Origin: JACPJP01 sp964436645
GTDB taxonomy: Archaea; Nanobdellota; Nanobdellia; Woesearchaeales; GW2011-AR4
Direction of reading: 5' to 3'
NCBI GenBank assembly: GCA_964436645.1
Contig: CAYTDO010000003.1
Span: 7,964-71,963 of the forward strand
Length of the DNA stretch: 64,000 nucleotides
Shown here piece after piece: positions 49,990-57,830 of the stretch (the stretch's first letter is position 1; every line of letters begins with the position of its first letter). Position numbers and translations under genes: made by a program. The notes under the pieces were generated by a model. That model searched no databases. It was not told where the DNA came from and saw only the letters and a program-made list of their open reading frames with translations.

Positions 49990-50704
49990 GAGGCTTAGCT
50001 TCGGCCAATATACGCATAAGGATTCTTTAATCCATAAATTGGACCCCCGGATAAAGGTACTAGCGGTTGTTATTTTAAGCGCATCGGCATTTTTGATAAA
50101 ATCTTACTACAATATGTCCATGCTTTCCTTTCTTGTTTTGCTGCTTGTGCTCATTGCAAAAATCAATTTTTCTTCCTTGATAATAAATCTAAGGCCTTTA
50201 TCCCCGATAATGATATTTATCCTTATAATGTATCTTTTATTCTCGCCAAACCAATTAGATAAGGGTATATTATCCATATGGAGGTTTTTATTGTTCGTCG
50301 CTATAGCGCTTATACTTACTTTTACCACAACAATTAATTCAATGGTCACTGGAATAGAAAAAATGATTGTGCCATTGAAATTTTTTAGAGTAAATCCAAG
50401 GACATTTGCATTGCTTATTTCACTGACAATACGATTTATTCCTTCGTTTTTTCTTTACGCAGAGCGTATTAGAGATGCAAGATTAGCCAGGTTAGGCAGC
50501 CTGAAGAAGGCAAAGCATATCAAATTGCTGTTTATCCAGTTGCTTGACAGAATTTTCAAAAGCGCATCAACTATGAGCGATGCCATGGTTGCAAGGAGCT
50601 ATACTGCTGAAAGAAAATCTTATTTCAATAAAATACATTTAAGGGCTAATGATTATATCTCTCTTTTTGTTTTAATGGCTGCAGTATTGATTATATTAAT
50701 TTAA
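49982..50704 (+). CDS. ecfT: ECF transporter transmembrane protein EcfT
   Basis: Transmembrane coupling protein linking BioY to EcfA. It begins with HKLDPRIKVLAVVILSASAF, the family opening, has about five membrane segments, and carries the coupling-helix motifs in LISLTIRFIPSFFLYAERIRDARLARLG and SDAMVARSYTAERKSYFN, where the short Ala-Arg-Ser/Gly motifs contact the ATPases. It overlaps ecfA by 8 bp, consistent with translational coupling. An AT-rich gap of about 120 bp follows. Confidence 0.92.
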   Translation: MLKRLSFGQYTHKDSLIHKLDPRIKVLAVVILSASAFLIKSYYNMSMLSFLVLLLVLIAKINFSSLIINLRPLSPIMIFILIMYLLFSPNQLDKGILSIWRFLLFVAIALILTFTTTINSMVTGIEKMIVPLKFFRVNPRTFALLISLTIRFIPSFFLYAERIRDARLARLGSLKKAKHIKLLFIQLLDRIFKSASTMSDAMVARSYTAERKSYFNKIHLRANDYISLFVLMAAVLIILI

Positions 50705-50826
50705 TGAGTGTATTGATTAATTGATCCAATTTATTTAGCTAAAATTGATTTTATTGGATTATTTAGCCTACTTAATTGATTTAATAAGTTAGGATTGTTT
50801 TTAGAACTGGCTGCTTAGTTGGTTAT

Positions 50827-51063
50827 TTACTGCCTTGGTGATTTCTGTCCGAATAATATTCCTGTCAGAACGTTAAGGGCCCATGCCTGCCAGACATTTA
50901 TGGAATGCATGCTTCCAAAGACAAAGTTCCACAGCAATTTTACCGGGAATGCGAGGACTAGGCCTACAATGCCGCTTATCAGTATAACTAATAGAAGAGT
51001 GTAGCTCATCTCGAGCATCCTTTTCAAAAACGGCACATCATTCAAAAAGCCCATAGTTGTCAA
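50827..51063 (-). CDS. Small two-segment membrane protein
   Basis: A 78-residue protein: an amphipathic start (FLNDVPFLKRMLEMSY), a hydrophobic segment (LLLVILISGIVGLVLAFPVKLLW, about 23-45) and a second, more amphipathic stretch (INVWQAWALNVLTGILFG, about 55-72). No family is recognised. It is convergent to ecfT and divergent from the thioesterase gene. The conserved-looking Trp-rich ending suggests a real protein rather than a chance frame. Confidence 0.55.
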   Translation of the reverse strand: MTTMGFLNDVPFLKRMLEMSYTLLLVILISGIVGLVLAFPVKLLWNFVFGSMHSINVWQAWALNVLTGILFGQKSPRQ

Positions 51064-51136
51064 TTCTATAGAAAAAGCAGCCCTTTTTAAAGATTTTGAT
51101 GAAAAGTTTATAAATTACAGCCAGCTAAAAATCCAA

Positions 51137-51544
51137 ATGAGGGCCAATAGAACTGAGCAGAGGGTTTATTATTCTGATACTGACCATGTCGGAGTTGTTT
51201 ATTACGCCAATTACCTTAAGTGGTTTGAAATAGGCAGGACAGAGATTCTTAGGGAAAATAAGCTTGATTATGATGAGTTCGAAAGGCAGGGATTAATAGC
51301 TCCTGTTGTTGAGGTAAAATGCACATTTAAGGATCCTGCGAAATATAATGACCGGATAATCATAGAAACCAAAGTCGAGCATGTTGGAAACAGCAGCATA
51401 AAGTTTGTTTATGGCATAATAAGAAAAAATGACAAGAAATTGCTGGCAGAAGGCTATACTGTAAATGTATTTGTAGGCATGAAGACTGGAAAGCCTGCAA
51501 GAATACCTGAGAGATTGAGGAAGATTTTTTATGGCAAGAATTAA
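51137..51544 (+). CDS. Acyl-CoA thioesterase, 4HBT/YbgC family
   Basis: Hotdog-fold hydrolase that releases free acid from acyl-CoA. The YbgC/FadM signature is intact: RVYYSDTDHVGVVYYANYLKWFEIGRTEILRE (about 8-39), with Asp in DTDHxGVVYYAN as catalytic residue. FKDPAKYNDRIIIETKVEHVGNSSIKF (about 65-91) forms the beta sheet. Length 135 is typical. It ends 4 bp inside the convergent biotin ligase gene. In context it could terminate acyl chains built by the thiolase, dehydratase and reductase genes downstream, but this is inference. Confidence 0.9.
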   Translation: MRANRTEQRVYYSDTDHVGVVYYANYLKWFEIGRTEILRENKLDYDEFERQGLIAPVVEVKCTFKDPAKYNDRIIIETKVEHVGNSSIKFVYGIIRKNDKKLLAEGYTVNVFVGMKTGKPARIPERLRKIFYGKN

Positions 51545-52260
51545 ACAACAAAAATGTCCGCTTCTGTTATTTTCTTGGTTTTTCCATTTTTTAATTTTAG
51601 TATGAGATTGCAGCCATCATCTACGTCTATTGCTTTGCCGACAAAATCTCCATTGAGGGTTTTTGCCTTTATATCTTTTCCAAGAGTATGCGAGGATTTT
51701 TTCCATAATGATATTATTTTTTTGTAGCTTTTAGATTCATAGCATTTGTATAATGATGAGAAGTTTTTAATGATGGATTTTGACATATTCTCTATGCTGA
51801 ATGTTTTTTTTGATTCCAGTTTCAATGATGTAGCTTTGTTTTTTATAGAATTTGAAAACTTATCTATGTTTACGTTAACACCTATCCCAACCAAGGCGTA
51901 ATTCTCTTTGCCGTGTATGGTTTCGGTCAATATCCCGCAAACTTTTTTATCGCTTATCAAAACATCGTTTGGCCATTTTACCCTTGCATTTAACTGCGAT
52001 ATAGTTTTTATGGATTTTGCGACTGCAATCGAGGCAATAAGCGTAAGGTATTTTATCCTAGCTGGATGCTCTTCTTTTAAAATTATCGTCATGTAAAGAC
52101 CGCCTAATTCCGAGTTCCATTTCCTTCCAAACCTGCCTTTGCCCCCTTCCTGCTTTTTTGCAGTTATTACCAAATTATAGATGCCTTGGCCTGCAAATTC
52201 TTTTGCCTTGTCATTGGTTGATGAAATAGTTTCAAAATTGCAGAATTCAAAATTTAGCAT
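51541..52260 (-). CDS. birA: Biotin-protein ligase BirA
   Basis: Attaches biotin to the Lys of the biotin carrier (AMKM site at 47.5 kb). The catalytic domain has the biotinyl-AMP loop KKQEGGKGRFGRKWNSELGGLYMTIIL (about 36-62) and RVKWPNDVLISDKKVCGILTE (about 93-113). The usual C-terminal SH3-like domain is present (KAKTLNGDFVGKAIDVDDGCNLILK), and there is no N-terminal repressor HTH, so it is a monofunctional ligase. Its start overlaps the biotin carboxylase stop by 14 bp; the two are one operon. Confidence 0.94.
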   Translation of the reverse strand: MLNFEFCNFETISSTNDKAKEFAGQGIYNLVITAKKQEGGKGRFGRKWNSELGGLYMTIILKEEHPARIKYLTLIASIAVAKSIKTISQLNARVKWPNDVLISDKKVCGILTETIHGKENYALVGIGVNVNIDKFSNSIKNKATSLKLESKKTFSIENMSKSIIKNFSSLYKCYESKSYKKIISLWKKSSHTLGKDIKAKTLNGDFVGKAIDVDDGCNLILKLKNGKTKKITEADIFVV

Positions 52261-54157
52261 TTAGCTCTTGCTCCATCAAATCACGACGTCCTGCCATTGT
52301 CCACTGAGAATTAGATTGGACAAATTTTTTCTTCTCAAGATATCTGGATACTGATGTTGTTACAATTATAAGCCTTTGCTCCTTTGTAAGCTCCTTCTTC
52401 TGACCATAATAATTCTTGACTTCCTTGAGAATTTCATTTTTCTCTATAAAAGATGTTGTGACTCTTCCCCTAATAAAATTTGTATTGTTAAGGGCAGCAA
52501 GATGGAAGGGTATTGTGGTGCTAATCCCCTGGATTTTGTATTCCTTCAATGCTCCAATCATTCTTGCCAAAGCCTCTTGCCTAGTTTTGCCGTGGCATAT
52601 CAGCAAGGCCAATAAGGAATCATAATGCGGCAGAACTTTATAGCCCTGATGGCAGATGCTGTTCAGCCTTATACCTGGGCCGCCAGGAGGAAGGTAGTTA
52701 GTTATTGTTCCTATCGAAGGGGTAAAGTCTCCCAACGGGTCTTCTGCATTTATCCTGCATTCAATTGCGCAGCCATTCATCTTTATGTCTTCCTGGGTAA
52801 ATGCCATTTTAGCCCCTGCTGCAATCTTTATCTGCTCCTTTACTAAGTCAACGCCAGTCACCATTTCTGTTACACCGTGCTCTACCTGGATTCTTGTGTT
52901 AACTTCAATGAAATAGAAGTTTTTGTTTTTATCCAATAAGAATTCAACAGTCCCGGCGCCTTCATAATTTGCAGCGGAAATTACTTTTACAGCGGCATTG
53001 CCCATCTTTTCCCTTAACTCATCACTTAAAGCAGGGCTTGGGCTTTCCTCTATAAGCTTCTGGTGCTTCCTCTGTACACTGCAATCTCTTTCTCCAAGAT
53101 GGATTACGTTGCCATATTGATCTGCTAAAATCTGGAATTCTATATGTCTGGGATTCTCAATATATTTTTCCATGTACAATGTCTTGTCCTTGAAAGAAAG
53201 CATTGCCTCAGCTTCCGCGCTTTCATAGAATTTTTCGACATCTTCTTCCTTCCTTACGATCCTCATCCCCTTCCCGCCGCCGCCGGCAGCAGCTTTAATG
53301 ATAACAGGGAATCCTATAGTTTTTGCAAGCTTAAGGGCATGGCGCTTGTTTTTGAGAGACTTTATCGTCCCAATGATTATAGTGACTCCTGCCTTCAAAA
53401 CTGTCTTTTTTGCTTTTACTTTGTTTCCCAAAAGCCCTATTGTCCTGGAAGAAGGCCCTATAAACTTAATATTGTTCTTGGTGCATAATTTCGCAAACTT
53501 GGCATTTTCAGCCAAAAAGCCATATCCCGGATGGATTGCATCTGCCTCAATCTTTTTAGCGATTTGTATTATTTTTTTAATGTCGAGGTAGCTTGAGCCT
53601 TGGCCAATATAGTAAGATTTGTCTGCAAGCTTTACAGCCAGATTATCTTTATCATGATTGGAATAAACTAAAGCTGTTTCGATTCCCAGCTCTCTGCATG
53701 CCCTTATCACCCTTAAGGCTATCTCACCCCTATTTGCAATCAGAACTTTCTTGAACTGTTTTTCTTTTGCCAGCAGGGTGTATTCTTTTTCTTCCCCAAC
53801 ACTAAGCCCTTTTGCAATCATATCAATAAAGCTTTTTGAGGATTTGCTTTCAACTATTTTCTTCAACTCTTTATGGTCAACATGAGAAAACTTTCCAAGA
53901 AGCCTTGAGGTTATTGCCTCTCCGATATGCGCCAAGTGCTTTTTTTTGAAAGATGGATTATGCTTTCCAATCTGGACTACATTGCTTTTGATAAAATGAT
54001 CAATCTCTTGGTAGACTAAAGGAGCTGATTTTTGAACATGCTTTGCGGCTTTTTTCAAGGCCCTATAGGAATAAACTACAGGGGTTAAGCTTTTGTTTAG
54101 GGCGGCTGCTAGGGTTTTTTTTAGTTTAAAGCGTATTCCTGATTCATTTACTGCCAT
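52247..54157 (-). CDS. Biotin carboxylase with unusual N-terminal extension
   Basis: ATP-grasp enzyme carboxylating biotin. The BC core begins only at about residue 136 (KKVLIANRGEIALRVIRACRELGIETA). It has the ATP loop KAAAGGGGKGMRIV, GERDCSVQRKHQKLIEESP, and FIEVNTRIQVEHGVTEMVTGVDLVKEQI. The first 135 residues are a helical extension (KKTLAAALNKSLTPVVYSYRALKKAAKH) with no homology I can name. The C-terminus ends in a short SQWTMAGRR segment typical of acyl-CoA carboxylases. Together with the carboxyltransferase and carrier it makes a complete acyl-CoA carboxylase, and it is co-transcribed with birA. Confidence 0.94.
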   Translation of the reverse strand: MAVNESGIRFKLKKTLAAALNKSLTPVVYSYRALKKAAKHVQKSAPLVYQEIDHFIKSNVVQIGKHNPSFKKKHLAHIGEAITSRLLGKFSHVDHKELKKIVESKSSKSFIDMIAKGLSVGEEKEYTLLAKEKQFKKVLIANRGEIALRVIRACRELGIETALVYSNHDKDNLAVKLADKSYYIGQGSSYLDIKKIIQIAKKIEADAIHPGYGFLAENAKFAKLCTKNNIKFIGPSSRTIGLLGNKVKAKKTVLKAGVTIIIGTIKSLKNKRHALKLAKTIGFPVIIKAAAGGGGKGMRIVRKEEDVEKFYESAEAEAMLSFKDKTLYMEKYIENPRHIEFQILADQYGNVIHLGERDCSVQRKHQKLIEESPSPALSDELREKMGNAAVKVISAANYEGAGTVEFLLDKNKNFYFIEVNTRIQVEHGVTEMVTGVDLVKEQIKIAAGAKMAFTQEDIKMNGCAIECRINAEDPLGDFTPSIGTITNYLPPGGPGIRLNSICHQGYKVLPHYDSLLALLICHGKTRQEALARMIGALKEYKIQGISTTIPFHLAALNNTNFIRGRVTTSFIEKNEILKEVKNYYGQKKELTKEQRLIIVTTSVSRYLEKKKFVQSNSQWTMAGRRDLMEQELNAKF

Positions 54158-54381
54158 AGACTAAAGCATAGTTTTTTGTTTTATAAACGTTTCTACCAAT
54201 TGGTTACGCGCGATTGATACGCAATGAGGGGCATAAAGCCCCTCGCCGCAGCTTTCTTGCTGCTTGATAGCTGCGGTGTATGGCTTACAGCCATACATCC
54301 TTTTTTGGCTCTTAGTGATTCAATTTTAGCCCTAAGATTCCAAGACGAAACCTTTTTAAACGACTTAGCATTAGACGAGAC
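54158..54381. other. Divergent region with three consecutive hairpins
   Basis: GAGGGGC-ATAAA-GCCCCTC (about 54225-54243), CCGCAGCT...AGCTGCGG (about 54246-54276) and GTATGGCT-TAC-AGCCATAC (about 54278-54296) stand one after another, followed by CCTTTTTT. It lies between the divergent BC and FabZ-like genes. A TATA box for the FabZ-like gene (54352-54361) comes after. The order hairpin-hairpin-hairpin-T run resembles a plus-strand terminator set or a small RNA. Confidence 0.6.
54352..54361 (+). promoter_or_regulatory. TATA box of the FabZ-thiolase operon
   Basis: CTTTTTAAAC is centred about 25 bp before the ATG at 54382, so the transcript is probably leaderless. This means the hairpins further upstream are not in the leader. 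Confidence 0.5.
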
Positions 54382-54879
54382 ATGCAGGAAATAGACAATT
54401 TCAAGGATAAAAACGGGGGCATTTCAAGGGAAAATATAAAGAAAATCATTCCTTATGACGACCCTTTTTTGCTTATTGACCATATTTCAGGCTTATCAAA
54501 GAAGAAGGTAGTTGCGACAAAGGAAGTCAAAGCAGATGAATATTATCTTAAGGGGCATTTCAAGGATTTTCCAATCATGCCAGGGGCTTTGATTGTTGAA
54601 GGGCTTGGCCAGGCAGCAACTTTGCTTATCCGATATAATATCCCTAATCATTGGGAAAAGGATGTTTTGGCATATAAGATTAGAGGAGCTAAGTTTTTCA
54701 GGCCTGCATTTCCTGGGCATACTTTAACTTTTAAGGCTAAGCTCATATTAATGTTCAAAAAAATCGCTTTTGTGAACGGAGAGGTTTTCAGGAATGAAAA
54801 GCTTGTTTCGAAAGTGAAGATGGTCTTGGCAATTGTTGATAAAAAGCAATTCCGCGAAAGATACAGCGGGAAAATATAA
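54382..54879 (+). CDS. FabZ-like 3-hydroxyacyl dehydratase
   Basis: Hotdog-fold enzyme converting 3-hydroxyacyl thioester to trans-2-enoyl thioester. Signature: IPYDDPFLLIDHISGL (about 23-38) and LKGHFKDFPIMPGALIVEGLGQAA (about 57-80), with catalytic His in GHF and Glu in EGLGQ as in FabZ. The C-terminal part (AKFFRPAFPGHTLTFKAKL) is normal. Length 165. No acyl carrier protein gene is near, so the thioester may be CoA. It is 24 bp before the first thiolase gene on the same strand. Confidence 0.92.
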   Translation: MQEIDNFKDKNGGISRENIKKIIPYDDPFLLIDHISGLSKKKVVATKEVKADEYYLKGHFKDFPIMPGALIVEGLGQAATLLIRYNIPNHWEKDVLAYKIRGAKFFRPAFPGHTLTFKAKLILMFKKIAFVNGEVFRNEKLVSKVKMVLAIVDKKQFRERYSGKI

Positions 54880-54903
54880 TTTTAAGGTTCTATCGAGGGA
54901 AAA

Positions 54904-56031
54904 ATGTATATCAAAGGAGTAGGAATGACGAAATTCGGTGTGCATGCTGAAACCAGCCAGGAGATGTGCTATGAGGCTATTTCCGAGGCTCTTGAAGATG
55001 CAGATATGCCATTGGAAGAGATAGATGAAATCATAATAGCTAAAGGAGATTCCTCTGTTGATGGGGAAAGGCAAAGGCTTTTTTCAGCGGTTTTGAGCAG
55101 CATGCTGCAGGACAGGGGAATTCCAATCATCAGAGTTGTTGCTGCATGCAGCGGCGGAGGGGCTGCTGTATGGAATGCTGTCAACTCAGAAGCTAGAAAT
55201 ATTTTGGCAGTTGGAGTTGAAAAGCTAACACCGCCTCCAACGAGGTTTGTAACTGATGACCTTATGATGGCCTCAGAGAGGATTTATGAGCAGACAGAAG
55301 GGATGAATTTTCCGGCGCAGAATGCGTTGATTGCGCAGCAATATATGATGAAATATAATGTTTCTCCTAAAGACCTATCTCTTGTTGCATTGAAAAATCA
55401 TGAGAATGCTTTCAATAATCCTAAGGCGCGTTTTTTTGGAAAAAAAGTAACTTTGGATATGATAAATAAATCTCCCATTGTTGCTTCTCCCTTGAGGCTT
55501 TTTGACTGCAGCATATCTGTTGATGGGGCTGCAGCTGCGATAATAAGCAAGGATAAAACTGATATTGAGATTGCAGGGTCTTCATTGTACGCAGATAGAT
55601 TGCCTGCTTTCGAAGCCAAGGATATGACATCATGGAATGGCAGCGTACTTGCTTCAAAAGATGCTTATGCTCAAGCCGGGATTAGTGCGAAAGATGTTGA
55701 TTTTGCCGAGCTGCATGATGCCTTTACCTCAGTGGAATTGATGGCTTATGAAGATCTAGGATTTGCAGAAAAAGGAAAGGGCAAGGATTTGATTAGAAAA
55801 GGAAAGACAAGCATGAATGGTGAGCTTCCTGTGAATACCTCTGGCGGATTGAAAGCCAAAGGGCACCCTATCAGCGCTACCGGAATATCTCAAATTTATG
55901 AGATAGCAAGGCAGATGAGGAAGCAGGCTGATAAAAGACAGTTAGACAGGACGAAGATAGGATTAGCGCATAATGTAGGCGGAGTAGGAAGCACAGTTAC
56001 TGTGCATATATTAAAATGTATAGGTGGTTAA
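54904..56031 (+). CDS. Thiolase-family enzyme (acetyl-CoA C-acyltransferase type), copy 1
   Basis: Condenses or cleaves acyl-CoA with acetyl-CoA. The nucleophile Cys82 is in VVAACSGGGAAVWNA, the catalytic His residues in ELHDAFTSVELMAYEDLG and KAKGHPISATGISQIYEI, with a final AHNVGGVGSTVTVHIL. This SCP-x-like subgroup in archaea works with DUF35 proteins, and the next gene starts with a DUF35 fold. Length 375 is typical. A paralogue of similar sequence lies at 57.8 kb. Confidence 0.93.
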   Translation: MYIKGVGMTKFGVHAETSQEMCYEAISEALEDADMPLEEIDEIIIAKGDSSVDGERQRLFSAVLSSMLQDRGIPIIRVVAACSGGGAAVWNAVNSEARNILAVGVEKLTPPPTRFVTDDLMMASERIYEQTEGMNFPAQNALIAQQYMMKYNVSPKDLSLVALKNHENAFNNPKARFFGKKVTLDMINKSPIVASPLRLFDCSISVDGAAAAIISKDKTDIEIAGSSLYADRLPAFEAKDMTSWNGSVLASKDAYAQAGISAKDVDFAELHDAFTSVELMAYEDLGFAEKGKGKDLIRKGKTSMNGELPVNTSGGLKAKGHPISATGISQIYEIARQMRKQADKRQLDRTKIGLAHNVGGVGSTVTVHILKCIGG

Positions 56032-56033
56032 AA

Positions 56034-57503
56034 ATGATAATAAGATGGGTTTCTGAAGACGGAAAGAGAAAGTGGATGTATCCAGTAAAGCAGGATTTGC
56101 ATACTAAAGGCAGAGTAATCAAACAGGTAAGCAGGAAAGCTAAAATAATTGGAATCACCAAAGTGAATATACCCTCTCCATTGCATCCAATAGTTCCTTA
56201 CAATATTCTATTGCTTGAAGATGAGTATGGAAATAGAATGCCTAAAAAAACTATGAAAGAGTACAGGATAGGGGGAACTTATGAAGTTATGCCGGCAAAG
56301 ACGGATGGAGCTGTTGTTGTTACGAAAATAAAATATGATCTTTTGGAGTATCTTAAAGAATCTTTACGGCTGGTCCATGAGTATAATATAAGTGCTGAGG
56401 ATAAAATTCTGATAAAGCCGAGCATAATTGAGCCTGCTTACGGCTACCAGGCTGTCAATACAAACCCCCAGATCCTTGATGCGCTTTTGGAGATACTTAA
56501 GGATAAAGGAGTAACGGATATTGTTGTTGCTGAGCAATCGATGCTTGGGAATGATACTATTGAAAGCGCAAAGAAATCAGAGCTATTGGATGTGTGCAAG
56601 AAAAATGCTGTGAAGTTTGTTGATTTATCCAAATCTGAATTTGTTTCGAAGGAATTTGATGGGTTTAATTTTAAAATTGCGAAAGAATTGTTTGAGAGGA
56701 AGGTTATTAATTTACCAGTCATGAAGACGAATTCCCAGATTGGAATTTCAGGCGCAATTGAAAATATGTTAAGGGTTGCGGATGCGGAAACCCAGAAAAG
56801 AATGTTTTCAGAGGATATAGAAAAAACACTGCCTAAGTTGCTTAAGGTCCTGCCTGAGTTTTTGACAATAGGAGATGCTACTATCGGAATGCAGGCGCAA
56901 GGGCCTACATCATTAGGAGAGCCAGCTTTCCTGAATATGGTTTTTGTCAGCAGGGATGCCGTCGCTTTGGATGCTATATTCTCTGAAATGGGGCTTTGGG
57001 GGATTCCTAATTATGTAAAAGAAGCTGCTATTTTAGGAGCAGGTAATTCAAATGTCAAGAAAATTGAGGTTGTCGGTGAGGATTTTGAAGCGATTAAATT
57101 TAATATGAAGAAAGCTGAGAAAAATGCAAGCGGACATGCAAAGATAAAGCTGATTGATGGCAAGGCAAATCCTTATGTATTTAATAGCGCCTTGGAGATG
57201 ACTTCAAAGCTGTTCGGGGTTTCTGGGGATGAGGTAAATTTAGCCATAGGTTCCCAGATAACCCATGAGATGGTTGCAAACATGCCTAGGCTGGTCGCTT
57301 ATGGAAATGAGGCAATTTTAAAGTTGAAAGAGATGGGGATAGTGCCTATAGGCTCAATACCTGAGGATATTGGTGATATCGAGAAAGTAATGCTTTTGAA
57401 AAGTGTTTTGGAGAATCCGGATAAGAAGAGCATTAACTTAGGGGATAAATTAAAATCTAAGATTGCTAATATAGGGGCTAAGATAAAGAGCAAGATGAAA
57501 TAA
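56034..57503 (+). CDS. DUF35 OB-fold fused to DUF362
   Basis: The first 90 residues correspond to the OB-fold of DUF35 (KGRVIKQVSRKAKIIGITKV, PYNILLLEDEYGNRMPKKTM, IGGTYEVMPA), without the CxxC zinc ribbon that normally precedes it. The rest (about 105-460) is DUF362: KILIKPSIIEPA, VNTNPQILDALLEILKDKGVTDIVVAEQS, INLPVMKTNSQIGISGAIENMLRVA, DATIGMQAQGPTSLGEP. I see no FeS ligands. The start at 56034 has GGTGG 8 bp upstream; an earlier ATG (56016) is inside the thiolase gene. In archaea DUF35 bridges thiolase and partner enzymes to channel acyl-CoA. Confidence 0.8.
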   Translation: MIIRWVSEDGKRKWMYPVKQDLHTKGRVIKQVSRKAKIIGITKVNIPSPLHPIVPYNILLLEDEYGNRMPKKTMKEYRIGGTYEVMPAKTDGAVVVTKIKYDLLEYLKESLRLVHEYNISAEDKILIKPSIIEPAYGYQAVNTNPQILDALLEILKDKGVTDIVVAEQSMLGNDTIESAKKSELLDVCKKNAVKFVDLSKSEFVSKEFDGFNFKIAKELFERKVINLPVMKTNSQIGISGAIENMLRVADAETQKRMFSEDIEKTLPKLLKVLPEFLTIGDATIGMQAQGPTSLGEPAFLNMVFVSRDAVALDAIFSEMGLWGIPNYVKEAAILGAGNSNVKKIEVVGEDFEAIKFNMKKAEKNASGHAKIKLIDGKANPYVFNSALEMTSKLFGVSGDEVNLAIGSQITHEMVANMPRLVAYGNEAILKLKEMGIVPIGSIPEDIGDIEKVMLLKSVLENPDKKSINLGDKLKSKIANIGAKIKSKMK

Positions 57504-57830
57504 ACTCATATTATAAAACGAGTCCGAGCGATGCCCCTGAGCGAAGCGAACGGGACACTGGGAAAACGGAGTTTTCCGGTGAACTTGGAAATCAAAGATT
57601 TCCTGTTTCCTGAAAATTCCTTGAAGTTTCAAGGATGCCGGAAATTATTTCCGAGCATGCATGACGGCGAGGACTCGACTAAACCTACGGAGCAGGCGCC
57701 GAACTTTGTTCGAGCAATTGCAGAGCATATTTTTCCATTGAAACTAACCATTACTAAAAACTCATAAAAAATAATTCAATAATCAAACACATTAAAAAAT
57801 AGAAAAACGAATCTAAAAAACCTAATCAAA
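57504..57830. other. Gene-free gap between DUF362 and thiolase 2 genes
   Basis: Contains the diverged hairpin-rich element at 57512-57680, then AT-rich sequence with a stretch GAGCAGGCGCCGAACTTTG and no reading frame of note. Confidence 0.55.
57512..57680 (+). repeat. Diverged hairpin element related to the dispersed repeat
   Basis: The order of hairpins matches the other copies: GGAAAAC-GGA-GTTTTCC followed by GGTG, then TGGAAATC-AAA-GATTTCC, with CCTTGAAGTTTCAAGG and CGGAAATTATTTCCG after. The second stem is the same as in the other copies but with the loop base-complemented (AAA for TTT). Ends CGAGTCC and GGACTCG pair to close the whole element. Seen as sequence; kinship is inference. Confidence 0.55.

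Noticed and set aside
54225..54305. Simple intrinsic terminator
   Set aside because: There is no gene on the plus strand upstream for it to end, so the element is left as unexplained.
57690..57740. tRNA-like sequence with TTGTTCGAGCAATTG
   Set aside because: No acceptor stem or anticodon arm could be drawn around it; no tRNA gene was recognised anywhere in the window.
57512..57767. Small protein in the gap between DUF362 and thiolase 2
   Set aside because: The frame is a translation of consecutive hairpins and has no protein-like composition.
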